Shown in pieces: positions 44,931 through 52,756 of a DNA stretch of 64,000 nucleotides (position 1 is its first letter; each line of letters begins with the position of its first letter). Source of the stretch: CAYTGM01 sp964437365. Lineage in GTDB: Bacteria; Sumerlaeota; Sumerlaeia; SLMS01. Both the position numbers and the translations under genes were made by a program. The notes beneath the pieces were generated by a model. It did no database searches and was not told the origin of the DNA. It saw nothing but the letters and a program-made list of their open reading frames with translations. The stretch is taken from the NCBI GenBank assembly GCA_964437365.1, contig CAYTGM010000004.1, positions 186,001 through 250,000 of the forward strand, given 5' to 3'.

Positions 44931-45686
44931 ATGGAAGATACAATCATACAAGTTGAGAACTTCACCGCTGCCTACGGAGGAAGGGTCGTCATCGACGATG
45001 TCTCCTTTGATGTAAAAGAAGGCGAGATCCTTGTTATTCTTGGGGGCTCGGGCAGTGGCAAAAGTACCATGCTCAAGCACATGATTGGTCTATATAAACC
45101 GGCGAGTGGAAAGATTCTGATCGAGGGAGACGACATTGCTACCGCAACAGGCAAAGAGCGTGAAAAGATCCTCTCAAAGATTGGAGTCATGTATCAAATG
45201 GGGGCTCTTTTTGGCTCCCTTTCACTTCTGGAAAACGTTCGACTTCCCCTGGAGGAGTTCACCGACCTTCCCAGCGAGGCAATGGATCTTATTTCTCTGA
45301 TGAAGCTTGATCTGGTTGGTTTGAAAGATTTTGCAGATCATTTTCCGTCGGAGATTTCCGGAGGAATGCAGAAACGCGCTGCTATTGCACGGGCCATGGC
45401 ACTCGACCCAAGAATCCTTTTTCTGGATGAGCCATCGGCAGGACTCGATCCGATTACATCAGCGGAACTCGATCAACTTATCATTAAACTTTCAAGGTCT
45501 CTTGGCCATACCTTTGTCATCGTCACCCACGAACTGCCAAGTATCTATACAATCGCAGATCGTGTTGTGATGCTGGACGCTCGCGTGAAAAAAATCGTGG
45601 CCACGGGCCATCCAAAAGAACTGAGGGACACCGCAACGGATCCCTGGGTCCGCCAATTCTTTAACCGGGAAGTAGAGGTATCCTGA
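44931..45686 (+). CDS. mlaF: MlaF-type ABC transporter ATPase
   Basis: 251 residues, the usual length. Walker A LGGSGSGKSTMLKHMIGL, Q-loop YQMGALFGSLSLLENV, signature EISGGMQKRAAIARAMALD, Walker B ILFLDEPSAGLDP and switch VTHEL. Powers phospholipid movement between inner and outer membranes together with the permease 8 bases upstream and the MCE protein 3 bases downstream. The QMGALFGSLSLLENV block is typical of MlaF rather than of other importers. Confidence 0.95.
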   Translation: MEDTIIQVENFTAAYGGRVVIDDVSFDVKEGEILVILGGSGSGKSTMLKHMIGLYKPASGKILIEGDDIATATGKEREKILSKIGVMYQMGALFGSLSLLENVRLPLEEFTDLPSEAMDLISLMKLDLVGLKDFADHFPSEISGGMQKRAAIARAMALDPRILFLDEPSAGLDPITSAELDQLIIKLSRSLGHTFVIVTHELPSIYTIADRVVMLDARVKKIVATGHPKELRDTATDPWVRQFFNREVEVS

Positions 45687-45689
45687 TCC

Positions 45690-46802
45690 ATGGCAAAACA
45701 GGCAAACGCCTATAAAATAGGTCTCTTCGTGATCATTGCGACAATCATCCTTGTCAGCTCGATCATCCTATTCGGCGCCAACGCTTATTTCAGAAAGAGC
45801 TATAAAATTGAGACATACTTTGACTCCTCGGTAGACGGACTCAGTGTTGGCTCTCCGGTCAAATATCGTGGCATCGTTCTCGGTGAAGTTTGCGCCATTG
45901 ATTTCATACAACTCCACTACCCCAATTTACCAGAGGAACAAAGATCTTACGTTTACGTACAGATGGATATCACAAATGAACATCTTGTGAAACAGTCTGA
46001 GGATGAATTCAGGGAACAGGTCGAAAATTTCGTTAGTAAAGGAGCACGGATTCGCATGACCTCAGGCGGTATATCCGGCCTCGCGTTTCTACAGCTCGAT
46101 TACCTCAATGAGGAAGATTACCCCGTGCTTGAAGCCAAGTGGGTCCCGAAGCATGTTTATATACCCTCTGTCCCCAGTCGACTTGATAGCGTTTTTTCTT
46201 CCATGGAACGTATTGCCGCAAACATGGAAAAGGTTGACGTTCAAGGGCTCTCAGAATCCATCAACAACCTCGTCAACAGAACTGACAACACCATCGCAAA
46301 CAGTGGCATTCCTCAGCTCATTGAAGACATCAGACAGCTGACAGGAACAATCTCCTCCTTCGTGGACAAACCAGCGACACAGGATAAGAGAGGCGATATC
46401 AACGAAATCATCGACAAGGTCAAAGAAACACTGGAGACGACCCACCGCGTTGCGAGCAGTCTCGAATCTCGCATAGACGAAACCCTCGATGGCATTGATG
46501 AAGGCGTTGATTCGATCAGCAATGCTGCGAAGAGCGTTGAAGAAAAGCTCAGTGATAAGCGTATCGATATCGCTATCGACAAGACTCATATCGCTCTCGA
46601 CCGTGTTCCCGATATTATGGACTCGATTGAGTATAACCTCCGGCGTATGGATCAGTCCATTTCCTCCAAAGATGTCCGTGTTGATGAGATTCTGAGAAAC
46701 CTCGAAAAGATCACCCAGGACATCAGCAATCTCATGGCCGTCCTTGAACAATACCCATCTATCGCAGCCTTTGGCGAAGCACCTAAACCTGTGGAAGAAT
46801 AA
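45690..46802 (+). CDS. mlaD: MlaD-type MCE domain protein
   Basis: 370 residues. One N-terminal membrane helix (IGLFVIIATIILVSSIILFG), then an MCE domain at about 38-150 (YFDSSVDGLSVGSPVKYRGIVLGEV, GARIRMTSGGISGLAFLQLDYL). The remaining 200 residues are helical with heptad-like repeats and probably form the needle or tail that continues the lipid channel; E. coli MlaD is only about 183 residues, so this is the longer form seen in PqiB-like or Gram-negative MCE proteins with coiled tails. It binds lipid in the periplasm and works with the ATPase and permease upstream. Confidence 0.92.
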   Translation: MAKQANAYKIGLFVIIATIILVSSIILFGANAYFRKSYKIETYFDSSVDGLSVGSPVKYRGIVLGEVCAIDFIQLHYPNLPEEQRSYVYVQMDITNEHLVKQSEDEFREQVENFVSKGARIRMTSGGISGLAFLQLDYLNEEDYPVLEAKWVPKHVYIPSVPSRLDSVFSSMERIAANMEKVDVQGLSESINNLVNRTDNTIANSGIPQLIEDIRQLTGTISSFVDKPATQDKRGDINEIIDKVKETLETTHRVASSLESRIDETLDGIDEGVDSISNAAKSVEEKLSDKRIDIAIDKTHIALDRVPDIMDSIEYNLRRMDQSISSKDVRVDEILRNLEKITQDISNLMAVLEQYPSIAAFGEAPKPVEE

Positions 46803-46803
46803 A

Positions 46804-47433
46804 ATGATGACTTCAATTACCCTGCGAATATCCCTCTGCTTTCTCTTCTGTGCATACCTCAGTTCATGCGTCAGCCTGTCAAAGCCACTTCCTGATATAC
46901 GGCTTCACGGCATTAAAGACGAAACAGTCGATGACACATACACCTTCGAGAACGGCTTGCCAGTTTTGAAGATGAGCAACTTCACTTCTTCTCCCATGGC
47001 GAGTGAAGTCGGGTTCATGTTCAAGACAGAAGACGACACGCATACGCGAGACTACTACAATCGGTTCCTCGATACACCAGCATCACTCATTCAAGTGGAA
47101 ACACGCCGAAAATTGAGACAAAGCAATCTTCCCATGGGGATTGTTTCGTCTAAGTCTCCCCTGCTGGGCGACTTTGTACTGGATGGTTTCGTGGAAGAAA
47201 TCTATATCGATAAACGCGGATCAGAGCCAGAGGCCGTCATTGTTGTCACCTACACTTTGATCGAATCGAAAGGAAAAGCTCCGACGATCGTTTTCCTCAA
47301 CACTATTTCTTCTCGCATGCCGGTTGAATCTGAAAACACATCGGGGTATCTCCAGGCCTGGAGAAGCTGCCTGGCTGATATACATAAGCAGCTTATCGAG
47401 CGTATGATGCAGACTGCGGAAGCAAAAGAATAA
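46804..47433 (+). CDS. ABC transport auxiliary lipoprotein (PqiC-like)
   Basis: 209 residues from the ATG at 46804, directly after the stop of mlaD with GGAAGAATAAA before it. Lipobox LSSC near residue 23 directs it to a membrane, probably the outer one. The mature domain has LPVLKMSNFTSSPMASEVGFMFKTED and YYNRFLDTPASLIQVETRRKLR, matching the fold and motifs of the ABC_trans_aux family (PqiC, MCE-associated lipoproteins). It likely docks the MCE channel at the outer membrane. Last gene of the Mla operon. Confidence 0.75.
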   Translation: MMTSITLRISLCFLFCAYLSSCVSLSKPLPDIRLHGIKDETVDDTYTFENGLPVLKMSNFTSSPMASEVGFMFKTEDDTHTRDYYNRFLDTPASLIQVETRRKLRQSNLPMGIVSSKSPLLGDFVLDGFVEEIYIDKRGSEPEAVIVVTYTLIESKGKAPTIVFLNTISSRMPVESENTSGYLQAWRSCLADIHKQLIERMMQTAEAKE

Positions 47434-47460
47434 AGCCTGCAAATAAGGTACATGATAAAG

Positions 47461-47494
47461 AGTTCACCACAGAGACACTGATACTCAGAGAAAA
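47461..47494. repeat. Fragment resembling widespread ACAGAGACACAGAG intergenic repeat
   Basis: The text TTCACCACAGAGACACTG followed by ACTCAGAGAAAA is a degenerate copy of the CACAGAGACACAGAG low-complexity repeat found between genes in many environmental bacteria. Recognition is from memory of such sequences. Confidence 0.4.
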
Positions 47495-47600
47495 GCTTCA
47501 AGCGTTTTGACAATGACAGCCCTGAAAGTTCCGGCGCGCTCCTGGGAACGCTGATCGGTGATCGGCACAGTTAAGGAGAACCCCATTCTCTACTAAAAAA

Positions 47601-47628
47601 ACCACCGATTCGCACAGATAAACACTGG
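47601..47628. repeat. Fragment resembling ACGGATTCACACGGAT intergenic repeat
   Basis: ACCACCGATTCGCACAGATA then AACACTGG follows the pattern of the second common intergenic low-complexity repeat (ACCACGGATTACACGGAT type). Degenerate, with a period of roughly 10-11 bases. Confidence 0.35.
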
Positions 47629-47850
47629 TCATTCCTATATACATAATATTATTATCAAGGTGTTGTGCGTGAGCTGAAACTGTTCGCGCCAGAGCTCAGC
47701 GCCTTTGCTTCTTCTGGCCATCGTTATCATCTCCAAGGAAAGAACATAAAGCACCGGAGATAGACAACACCTTGACCAAACGTCAACAACTAACGGATGG
47801 TAATTAAACGACGCTTGCTCTACCCCGAGCTTTGCGAGGCTTTAATCGAG

Positions 47851-47870
47851 CCTGGTACTTAAGTGCCAGG
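47851..47870. repeat. 20-base palindrome with TTAA centre, REP-like
   Basis: CCTGGTACTTAAGTGCCAGG pairs with itself at all positions except one T/G pair, which can wobble in RNA. TATATATACC follows. The CTTAAG core and GC arms are like REP-type hairpins mobilised by RAYT (TnpA_REP) transposases; none is in the window. Confidence 0.55.
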
Positions 47871-47892
47871 TATATATACCCTCTTCAATTTT

Positions 47893-47910
47893 AACCGTTT
47901 CAACGGTTTC
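47893..47910 (+). repeat. Inverted repeat arm A (AACCGTTTCAACGGTTTC)
   Basis: This 18-base unit is exactly the reverse complement of 48005-48022 and is itself a hyphenated palindrome (AACCGTT-TC-AACGGTT). The two arms enclose 94 bases. Confidence 0.75.
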
Positions 47911-48004
47911 ACATCGATGCGAAGATCCATGTTCAATTGTATAGCAAGCCGAACTACTACGTCGCGCAACTTGGATGGGTTCTGAAGGATAAATATAGAT
48001 AGTC

Positions 48005-48022
48005 GAAACCGTTGAAACGGTT
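48005..48022 (-). repeat. Inverted repeat arm B (GAAACCGTTGAAACGGTT)
   Basis: Exact reverse complement of 47893-47910. The arrangement of two facing hairpins with a short spacer is that of a BIME-like pair. The spacer has no gene. Confidence 0.75.
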
Positions 48023-48256
48023 TGGGAGGTGATGGAGCCCTCGCGACCTCAGGTTAAAACACTGAGGCCGACGGAAAAGCCTCGCTTCGCTCGGGAACGT
48101 ATTTCCTGTTCTCTCTGCGCCGCTGCAGGAGATACCCCCCTGGGAGCGCTCCCCGTTGCCATTTTCCTAAAAACTCATCCTTCATCCCTCTGCACTCATC
48201 CTTTCTTTTCCTGTTCTCTCCGCGCCACCTACCACTTGTCGACCTCTGCCCCACCT

Positions 48257-48306
48257 CTGACGGACGTCTCAAGTCGTAGGTAAGACGTAGATAAGACGTC
48301 CGTCAG
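48257..48306. repeat. 13-base perfect inverted repeat with GACGT-rich interior
   Basis: CTGACGGACGTCT (48257-48269) and AGACGTCCGTCAG (48294-48306) pair perfectly over 13 bases with a 24-base loop. The loop and right flank repeat AAGACGT and AGACGTC, so a slipped tandem origin is possible. It lies 76 bases past the stop of the minus-strand mlaE paralog and could end its transcript. Confidence 0.65.
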
Positions 48307-48381
48307 ACGTCGGTCATCCCGTTAGGGTGCAATAGTTTACATCGTCAGGCTTTGTGCGATGGCCTCAGGCTTTGGAAATGC

Positions 48382-49239
48382 CTACCCGATACCAACCATT
48401 GTGAGAATGAGTGAGGTCAGAAGATAGTCTGCGCCGAGAACCAGAATCAAAGTCAGCACAACACTGCGAGTTGTTGAGCGACCTACCCCTGCGGCGCCTC
48501 CTTCAGTTGAAAAACCACAATAGCAGCCGGTCAGGGCGATAATAAACCCGAAGAAAAAGGTCTTCACCCAACCTCCGAAAATATCAGTCAATGACGCAAA
48601 GCTCACGGTTGTCTTGTAGTAAGCCGCGTATTCGATGTTCAAGGCTGCGTCGGCAACGATCATCCCTCCCAGAACGCCTGTGGCGAGGCAGATGATGCAG
48701 ATCATGGGGAACATCAGAGTCATCACAATGACGCGCGGAACCGCCAGATACCGGTAAGGATCCACATTGAGCACGTCCATGGCATCGATCTGTTCGGTAA
48801 CCTTCATGGAGCCAAGCTCGGCGGTAATGGAGGCCGCCACGCGGGCTCCTACAACGATGGCACAAAAGACAGGAACCATCTCTCGGGCGTTTGCGATAAA
48901 GGAAATGCCCGGCACATAATTCTTCGAGCCGAACTTCACCAGCTGGATTCCGGTTTGGATCACCATGACGGCCCCCACAAAGAGAGAGGTCAGAAGGGCG
49001 ATTGGAAAAGACTTAACGCCGATGGCTACGCCTTGATCAAGAATAAGTCGCCAGCGCCAGGGCGGGGTGACGATCCGCTTCAGGACTGCTCCCATGAAGA
49101 CCACGTAGCGACCCATCGCGGCAACAAGCTCGATCAGCGCAGCACCGAGTTGTGTGACCGCCTCGACCAGAGATTGGGCCACTTTTCTTCCAATACTGTG
49201 TTGAAGTTTACCCACTTGTGAAGATTTATGCAGTTGCAT
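48382..49239 (-). CDS. Second MlaE-type permease, without STAS domain
   Basis: 285 residues, normal MlaE length with five to six membrane helices. Motifs: LLTSLFVGAVMVIQTGIQLVKFG, VPVFCAIVVGARVAASITAELGSM, VTEQIDAMDVLNVDPYRYLAVPR. It lacks the STAS domain fused to its paralog at 43759-44922, and no MlaF or MCE gene is adjacent on its strand, so it must share partners or pair with genes outside the window. The N-terminus MQLHKSSQVGKLQHSIGRKVAQ is amphipathic. It is divergent from the pseudopilin gene with 137 bases between. Confidence 0.9.
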   Translation of the reverse strand: MQLHKSSQVGKLQHSIGRKVAQSLVEAVTQLGAALIELVAAMGRYVVFMGAVLKRIVTPPWRWRLILDQGVAIGVKSFPIALLTSLFVGAVMVIQTGIQLVKFGSKNYVPGISFIANAREMVPVFCAIVVGARVAASITAELGSMKVTEQIDAMDVLNVDPYRYLAVPRVIVMTLMFPMICIICLATGVLGGMIVADAALNIEYAAYYKTTVSFASLTDIFGGWVKTFFFGFIIALTGCYCGFSTEGGAAGVGRSTTRSVVLTLILVLGADYLLTSLILTMVGIG

Positions 49240-49376
49240 TTTTCAAAAGGTAATCCTTTTTCGGTGGTCCCTCATTGACAGAGACTCTACGCTTAAAAGA
49301 GTCTTGTCTGGAAGGCTGAGCTGGCGCAACTGGCAAAGTCTCCGGAGATTTATTGATTATTTGACAGAGAAATTTC

Positions 49377-50027
49377 TTGTTTAAGATCTTAGCAGGCCAG
49401 GCAAAGCAACAGAGAGCAAAAGGCCTCACGCTTTTTGAGCTGACGGTGGTGATCGCTATTGCTGCGATTCTCTTTATCCTTGCCGTGTACTCGATCCAGT
49501 CTCTTATCAGTAATACAAAGGTCAGTCGCGTGAAAGAGGAGCATCGTTCAATCACGCGGGCTCTTCAGAATTATATCATGGACTATTCCTCGGTTCCTTC
49601 CTCGAAGCAGGGCTTCCTTCCTCTGACCCAGCCCACCGCTTATCTCGGCGATGTTCCTAAAGATCCATTTCAGGAAAATTCCGGGACTTATCTCTATCTC
49701 GTACCTGACGAAACAAGTCTTGCCGCAGTCGTCATCAGCCCTGGACCTGATGGGGATTTCGATCTCCCCCCTGAACTTTGGGAATACACCTCAACTCAGG
49801 CTGTCAGTAGAAAGCTTGTCCCCCAGGCAGTTCGAGCGAGGCAAATGAATCAGATGCTGAGTCAGCAGACTCCGGATGGCTTACCATCGAATGGCTATTC
49901 ACCAAGAGGGGGAAAACGGATGAGCGAGACCGAAGAGGCCATCCTTTCCACCTATCTTAAACTGGGTCAGTACGATCAGGAAAAAGGACCCAATGGCGAT
50001 ATTATCACCCTCATCGGTTATCGATGA
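49377..50027 (+). CDS. Type II secretion GspG-like pseudopilin
   Basis: 216 residues. The prepilin leader ends at KG with the cut before LTLFELTVVIAIAAILFILAV; the Glu at mature position 5 is present. The remaining domain has QNYIMDYSSVPSSKQGFLPL, DVPKDPFQE and SPGPDGDFD, the order seen in GspG (QG, PKDPW, GPDG). A tail of about 75 extra residues follows. TTG start at 49377 after AGAGAAA. No other secretion genes are nearby, so it is an isolated pseudopilin gene, common in PVC-like and other uncultivated lineages. Periplasmic/inner membrane. Confidence 0.8.
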   Translation: MFKILAGQAKQQRAKGLTLFELTVVIAIAAILFILAVYSIQSLISNTKVSRVKEEHRSITRALQNYIMDYSSVPSSKQGFLPLTQPTAYLGDVPKDPFQENSGTYLYLVPDETSLAAVVISPGPDGDFDLPPELWEYTSTQAVSRKLVPQAVRARQMNQMLSQQTPDGLPSNGYSPRGGKRMSETEEAILSTYLKLGQYDQEKGPNGDIITLIGYR

Positions 50028-50060
50028 TGCCTTCAAGAAGGCAGGTGAGAGTAACAGGCC

Positions 50061-52244
50061 ATGAACCTATCTGATCCTCATCAAGAACAACTTTCCTCGA
50101 CTCCTTCGCGCATCGTTGGACTGCTGGAGCTCTCTGCGCTGACAGTCAGCCTATACTCTATTCTATCCCTCATGCCAACAGAGGAATTCTCAGCCACTCT
50201 CAGCTTTGCTTTTGCAGCAGCTCTCATTCCCGGGATCGCTTTCCGAGAACTCTCCCTTCCAGCTGTCTATCACCGTGTCTGGCGCATAGCTACTGGGCTC
50301 TTACTGACCGTTATGGTTGGTGCTCACCTTATCGGAGATCTTCCTTCATATATCGTTCTTGTTGGGCTTTGTGTATTCCTCCTGTTACAACGCTGGTATA
50401 GACCAAGAGTCACCAGGAACTATCTGGAGATCTGGGCTCTTTCAGCTCTTATCTTCCTGGTTTCGGGATTAAAGTCCTCAGGCCCATGGGGTCTGCTGAT
50501 CCTGATTGGCTGGGGGATCTCGACGGCCCAGCTGTTGTGTCTTCTCAGCTTTGCGAGAACAGACCGCTCGGTATTGGGTGTTACTCATGATTCAGGGTTG
50601 GTTTTCTCGCACAGTCATCGAGCCCTCTGGGCACTGATCCCCCTCTTTGCGCTTCTCTCTTCCGGAGTTTTTCTGGTTATTCCACGCAGTACCACACCAT
50701 CGTTGACCATTTCTAATGATGAGGTTACTTCGGAAAAAGGGCAGACCGTTCTGCAGTCGGGATTCTCAGACAGAATTTCACTTTCAACGATGAGCAGAAT
50801 AAAGGAATCGGAACGGCCCGTCTTTACATTTGAGCCGATTCATACCCTGAGGCCGCTTCCCATTACGCGTTTTCGCACATCTGTACTCGACACATTCGAC
50901 GGCTGGACGTGGTCACGATCGAAAGACCGAAGAGTGACTCAAGAGACGTATAGATCACTCCAGATCCCCCCAAAGTCCTACAGGAACGCTCCCACTGCCC
51001 TTGAGGGCTTATCAAATTCAGAAAAGACAGAAACACTCTCACTCAGGATAATCAGCCACCCTTCTGAACTGGTGCCTCTGCCAGAATCAACGACAAGTGT
51101 CTCCTCAAAAATGCTGCCTATTGCTTTCTCTGTCAATGAATCTGGCGAAGTACTGAGAAGTCTTGTGAGTGGCAATCAAACGCTGAACGTCACTATCTCT
51201 ACAGACACACCAGAGCAACAGAAGGTAAATCTTCTCAGAGGAGAACCGCGGGAGGAGAACCTGTATATACCCCCGGAACTTGAGGAGGTCTCTACGAGGC
51301 TGGCCCACCACCTATTTCAGGATCAGGAGAACCTTTCACCACGCGAGAAAGCTCATTTCGCAACAACATACATGCGAAGAGTCGGCGAGTACACCATGGA
51401 CCTGACTCACCTTCCTGAGGGACCGGAGGGCCTGAAGTTATTTATGAGCAAATCCATGAAAGGGCACTGCGAACTGTTTGCGACAGCGCTTGCTCTCGTT
51501 CTGCGGTCGGAAGGGCTCCCCACTCGATTAATAACCGGATATGCAATTGAACCAGGAACAGAACCTTCAGGGTCTGAGACCGTGGTCAAAGAGAGCGATG
51601 CTCACGCCTGGGTAGAAGTCTATATACAGGATCGAGGCTGGATAGCCCTGGACGCAACCCCCTCGCTCCTTCGAACTTCTTCGCCAAGCCCGATGATAGC
51701 GGGAAGTATACGTTCTTCACTGACCCAGTCTATCCAGGATGCCTATGCGAGATTCGAAGGGTATGGAAGTGACCAGCAGGAATGGTTTCTTGCTTCCATG
51801 TCGAAGTCTATTAAAAGCAGCTCGGCGACCTGGGCTGACGGGATGCTGCTCCGTGCTTTTCAACGTTTTGTAACGAATTCCAGGGAGCCCTTCATAATCG
51901 TTTTCGCCTTTTTTCTTGTCTTCCTGAACGTAACCGCCGCCATTGTCTATAAGCGATTTGGTCAACGATACTTTCTTCAGCACCGGTTGACCAATAAAAG
52001 GTCACAAGATCTGCCCGAGCTCTTGAATGAGATTTTACTGACACTTAATTCTCAGCCAAAGGATCTTTATCGAACAGGTATGTCAGCAGGCCAGCTGATC
52101 GAAAAAGCTGGAGCCCGGAATCATGTAGACCACGTAAAAATCAGGCAAATCATTGACCTCTACACGAGCTGGCGATTCGGAAAGAATAACAAGAGCCTCG
52201 CAGACTTAAGGAGACTTCTAAGGGAAGTTCGAATAGACTCCTGA
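50061..52244 (+). CDS. TgpA-like transmembrane transglutaminase
   Basis: 727 residues. Residues 25-210 hold about six membrane helices, 210-400 a beta-rich periplasmic part, 410-545 a transglutaminase core with catalytic Cys in KGHCELFATALALVLRSEG, His in DAHAWVEVYI and Asp in WIALDATPS, then a helix near 615-637 and a cytoplasmic tail of about 90 residues. TgpA of Pseudomonas has the same DUF3488-transglutaminase-helix-tail plan. The usual neighbours (MoxR ATPase, DUF58) are not here. It starts 33 bases after the pseudopilin gene, so the two are likely co-transcribed. It converges on yidD. Confidence 0.88.
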   Translation: MNLSDPHQEQLSSTPSRIVGLLELSALTVSLYSILSLMPTEEFSATLSFAFAAALIPGIAFRELSLPAVYHRVWRIATGLLLTVMVGAHLIGDLPSYIVLVGLCVFLLLQRWYRPRVTRNYLEIWALSALIFLVSGLKSSGPWGLLILIGWGISTAQLLCLLSFARTDRSVLGVTHDSGLVFSHSHRALWALIPLFALLSSGVFLVIPRSTTPSLTISNDEVTSEKGQTVLQSGFSDRISLSTMSRIKESERPVFTFEPIHTLRPLPITRFRTSVLDTFDGWTWSRSKDRRVTQETYRSLQIPPKSYRNAPTALEGLSNSEKTETLSLRIISHPSELVPLPESTTSVSSKMLPIAFSVNESGEVLRSLVSGNQTLNVTISTDTPEQQKVNLLRGEPREENLYIPPELEEVSTRLAHHLFQDQENLSPREKAHFATTYMRRVGEYTMDLTHLPEGPEGLKLFMSKSMKGHCELFATALALVLRSEGLPTRLITGYAIEPGTEPSGSETVVKESDAHAWVEVYIQDRGWIALDATPSLLRTSSPSPMIAGSIRSSLTQSIQDAYARFEGYGSDQQEWFLASMSKSIKSSSATWADGMLLRAFQRFVTNSREPFIIVFAFFLVFLNVTAAIVYKRFGQRYFLQHRLTNKRSQDLPELLNEILLTLNSQPKDLYRTGMSAGQLIEKAGARNHVDHVKIRQIIDLYTSWRFGKNNKSLADLRRLLREVRIDS

Positions 52245-52252
52245 AGCCGGAT

Positions 52253-52609
52253 TTACTCTGAGTCCCCTTCCGTTTTTTTTCCGATAAAATAACGAGGATT
52301 TCTGTTCATCCATGAAGGGACATGATCCTCACCTCCTTTGCACAGCGGCTGGCAACGAAGCAACCTCCAGAAGATGGCACCAAGAGCAGGCAGGAGGGGA
52401 CCTCGTTGAATGGCCTCTTCCGCATAGAAGGAGCAGGAGGGTACAAATCGACATTGTCCACCTAAGAGCCAGCCCAGGTACTTCTGGTATCCGTGAATCA
52501 AAAGGAGCAGAGGCCATCGGAGAAACTTATCTACCGACCAGCAGATCTCCTTCAACATCGAAGGGCTGGACTGCTTCCTAATGTCTCTCGGCTTTTCCGC
52601 CTGTTTCAT
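52253..52609 (-). CDS. yidD: YidD membrane protein insertion efficiency factor
   Basis: 118 residues from the ATG at 52609. The core has GYQKYLGWLLGGQCRFVPSC, then SFYAEEAIQRG and RCQPLCKGGEDHVP, with the three conserved cysteines. Typical YidD is 70-90 residues; an internal ATG at 52558 would give about 101 residues. It helps YidC insert membrane proteins and is usually found with rpmH, rnpA and yidC; here it stands apart. It ends 8 bases from the stop of the transglutaminase gene. Confidence 0.92.
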   Translation of the reverse strand: MKQAEKPRDIRKQSSPSMLKEICWSVDKFLRWPLLLLIHGYQKYLGWLLGGQCRFVPSCSFYAEEAIQRGPLLPALGAIFWRLLRCQPLCKGGEDHVPSWMNRNPRYFIGKKTEGDSE

Positions 52610-52685
52610 TTCGCGCCACTTTCAAAAGTGAAGGTCTGGTAAATCAGGATGTTACTCGGGTTTGATCTTTGCAATTTCCGCCCTG

Positions 52686-52728
52686 ATCAGTGCGAGGAAA
52701 TTATGATCAATTTTGCTGGCGCACTGAT
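52686..52728. promoter_or_regulatory. Inverted repeat upstream of grpE, possible operator
   Basis: ATCAGTGCG (52686-52694) and CGCACTGAT (52720-52728) are perfect 9-base arms with 25 bases between, ending 28 bases before the grpE start. It is not a CIRCE element (TTAGCACTC-N9-GAGTGCTAA), but it is in the place where HrcA would bind. A repressor site or an RNA hairpin are both possible. Confidence 0.4.
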
Positions 52729-52756
52729 ACCCGGTAAACCGTAAAGAGGAAAGAAT

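Larger units (their letters stand above)
47434..48381. other. Repeat-rich intergenic region of 0.95 kb
   Basis: The longest gap in the window, between the Mla operon and an opposite-strand mlaE paralog. It holds two low-complexity fragments (47461-47494, 47601-47628), a 20-base palindrome (47851-47870), an inverted pair of hyphenated palindromes (47893-47910 and 48005-48022) and a 13-base inverted repeat (48257-48306). Open frames here, such as 48029-48283, resemble no protein. The pattern is that of REP-like or decayed intergenic repeats rather than lost genes. Confidence 0.6.

Noticed and set aside
48029..48283. Plus-strand frame of 84 residues in the repeat-rich gap
   Set aside because: Built from low-complexity Ser/Pro/Thr codons over repeats; no homology pattern.
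47434..48381. CRISPR array
   Set aside because: Repeats are palindromic pairs with unequal spacing, not regularly spaced direct repeats, and no cas genes occur.
52610..52756. CIRCE element before grpE
   Set aside because: No TTAGCACTC-N9-GAGTGCTAA; the inverted repeat found has a different arm and spacing.
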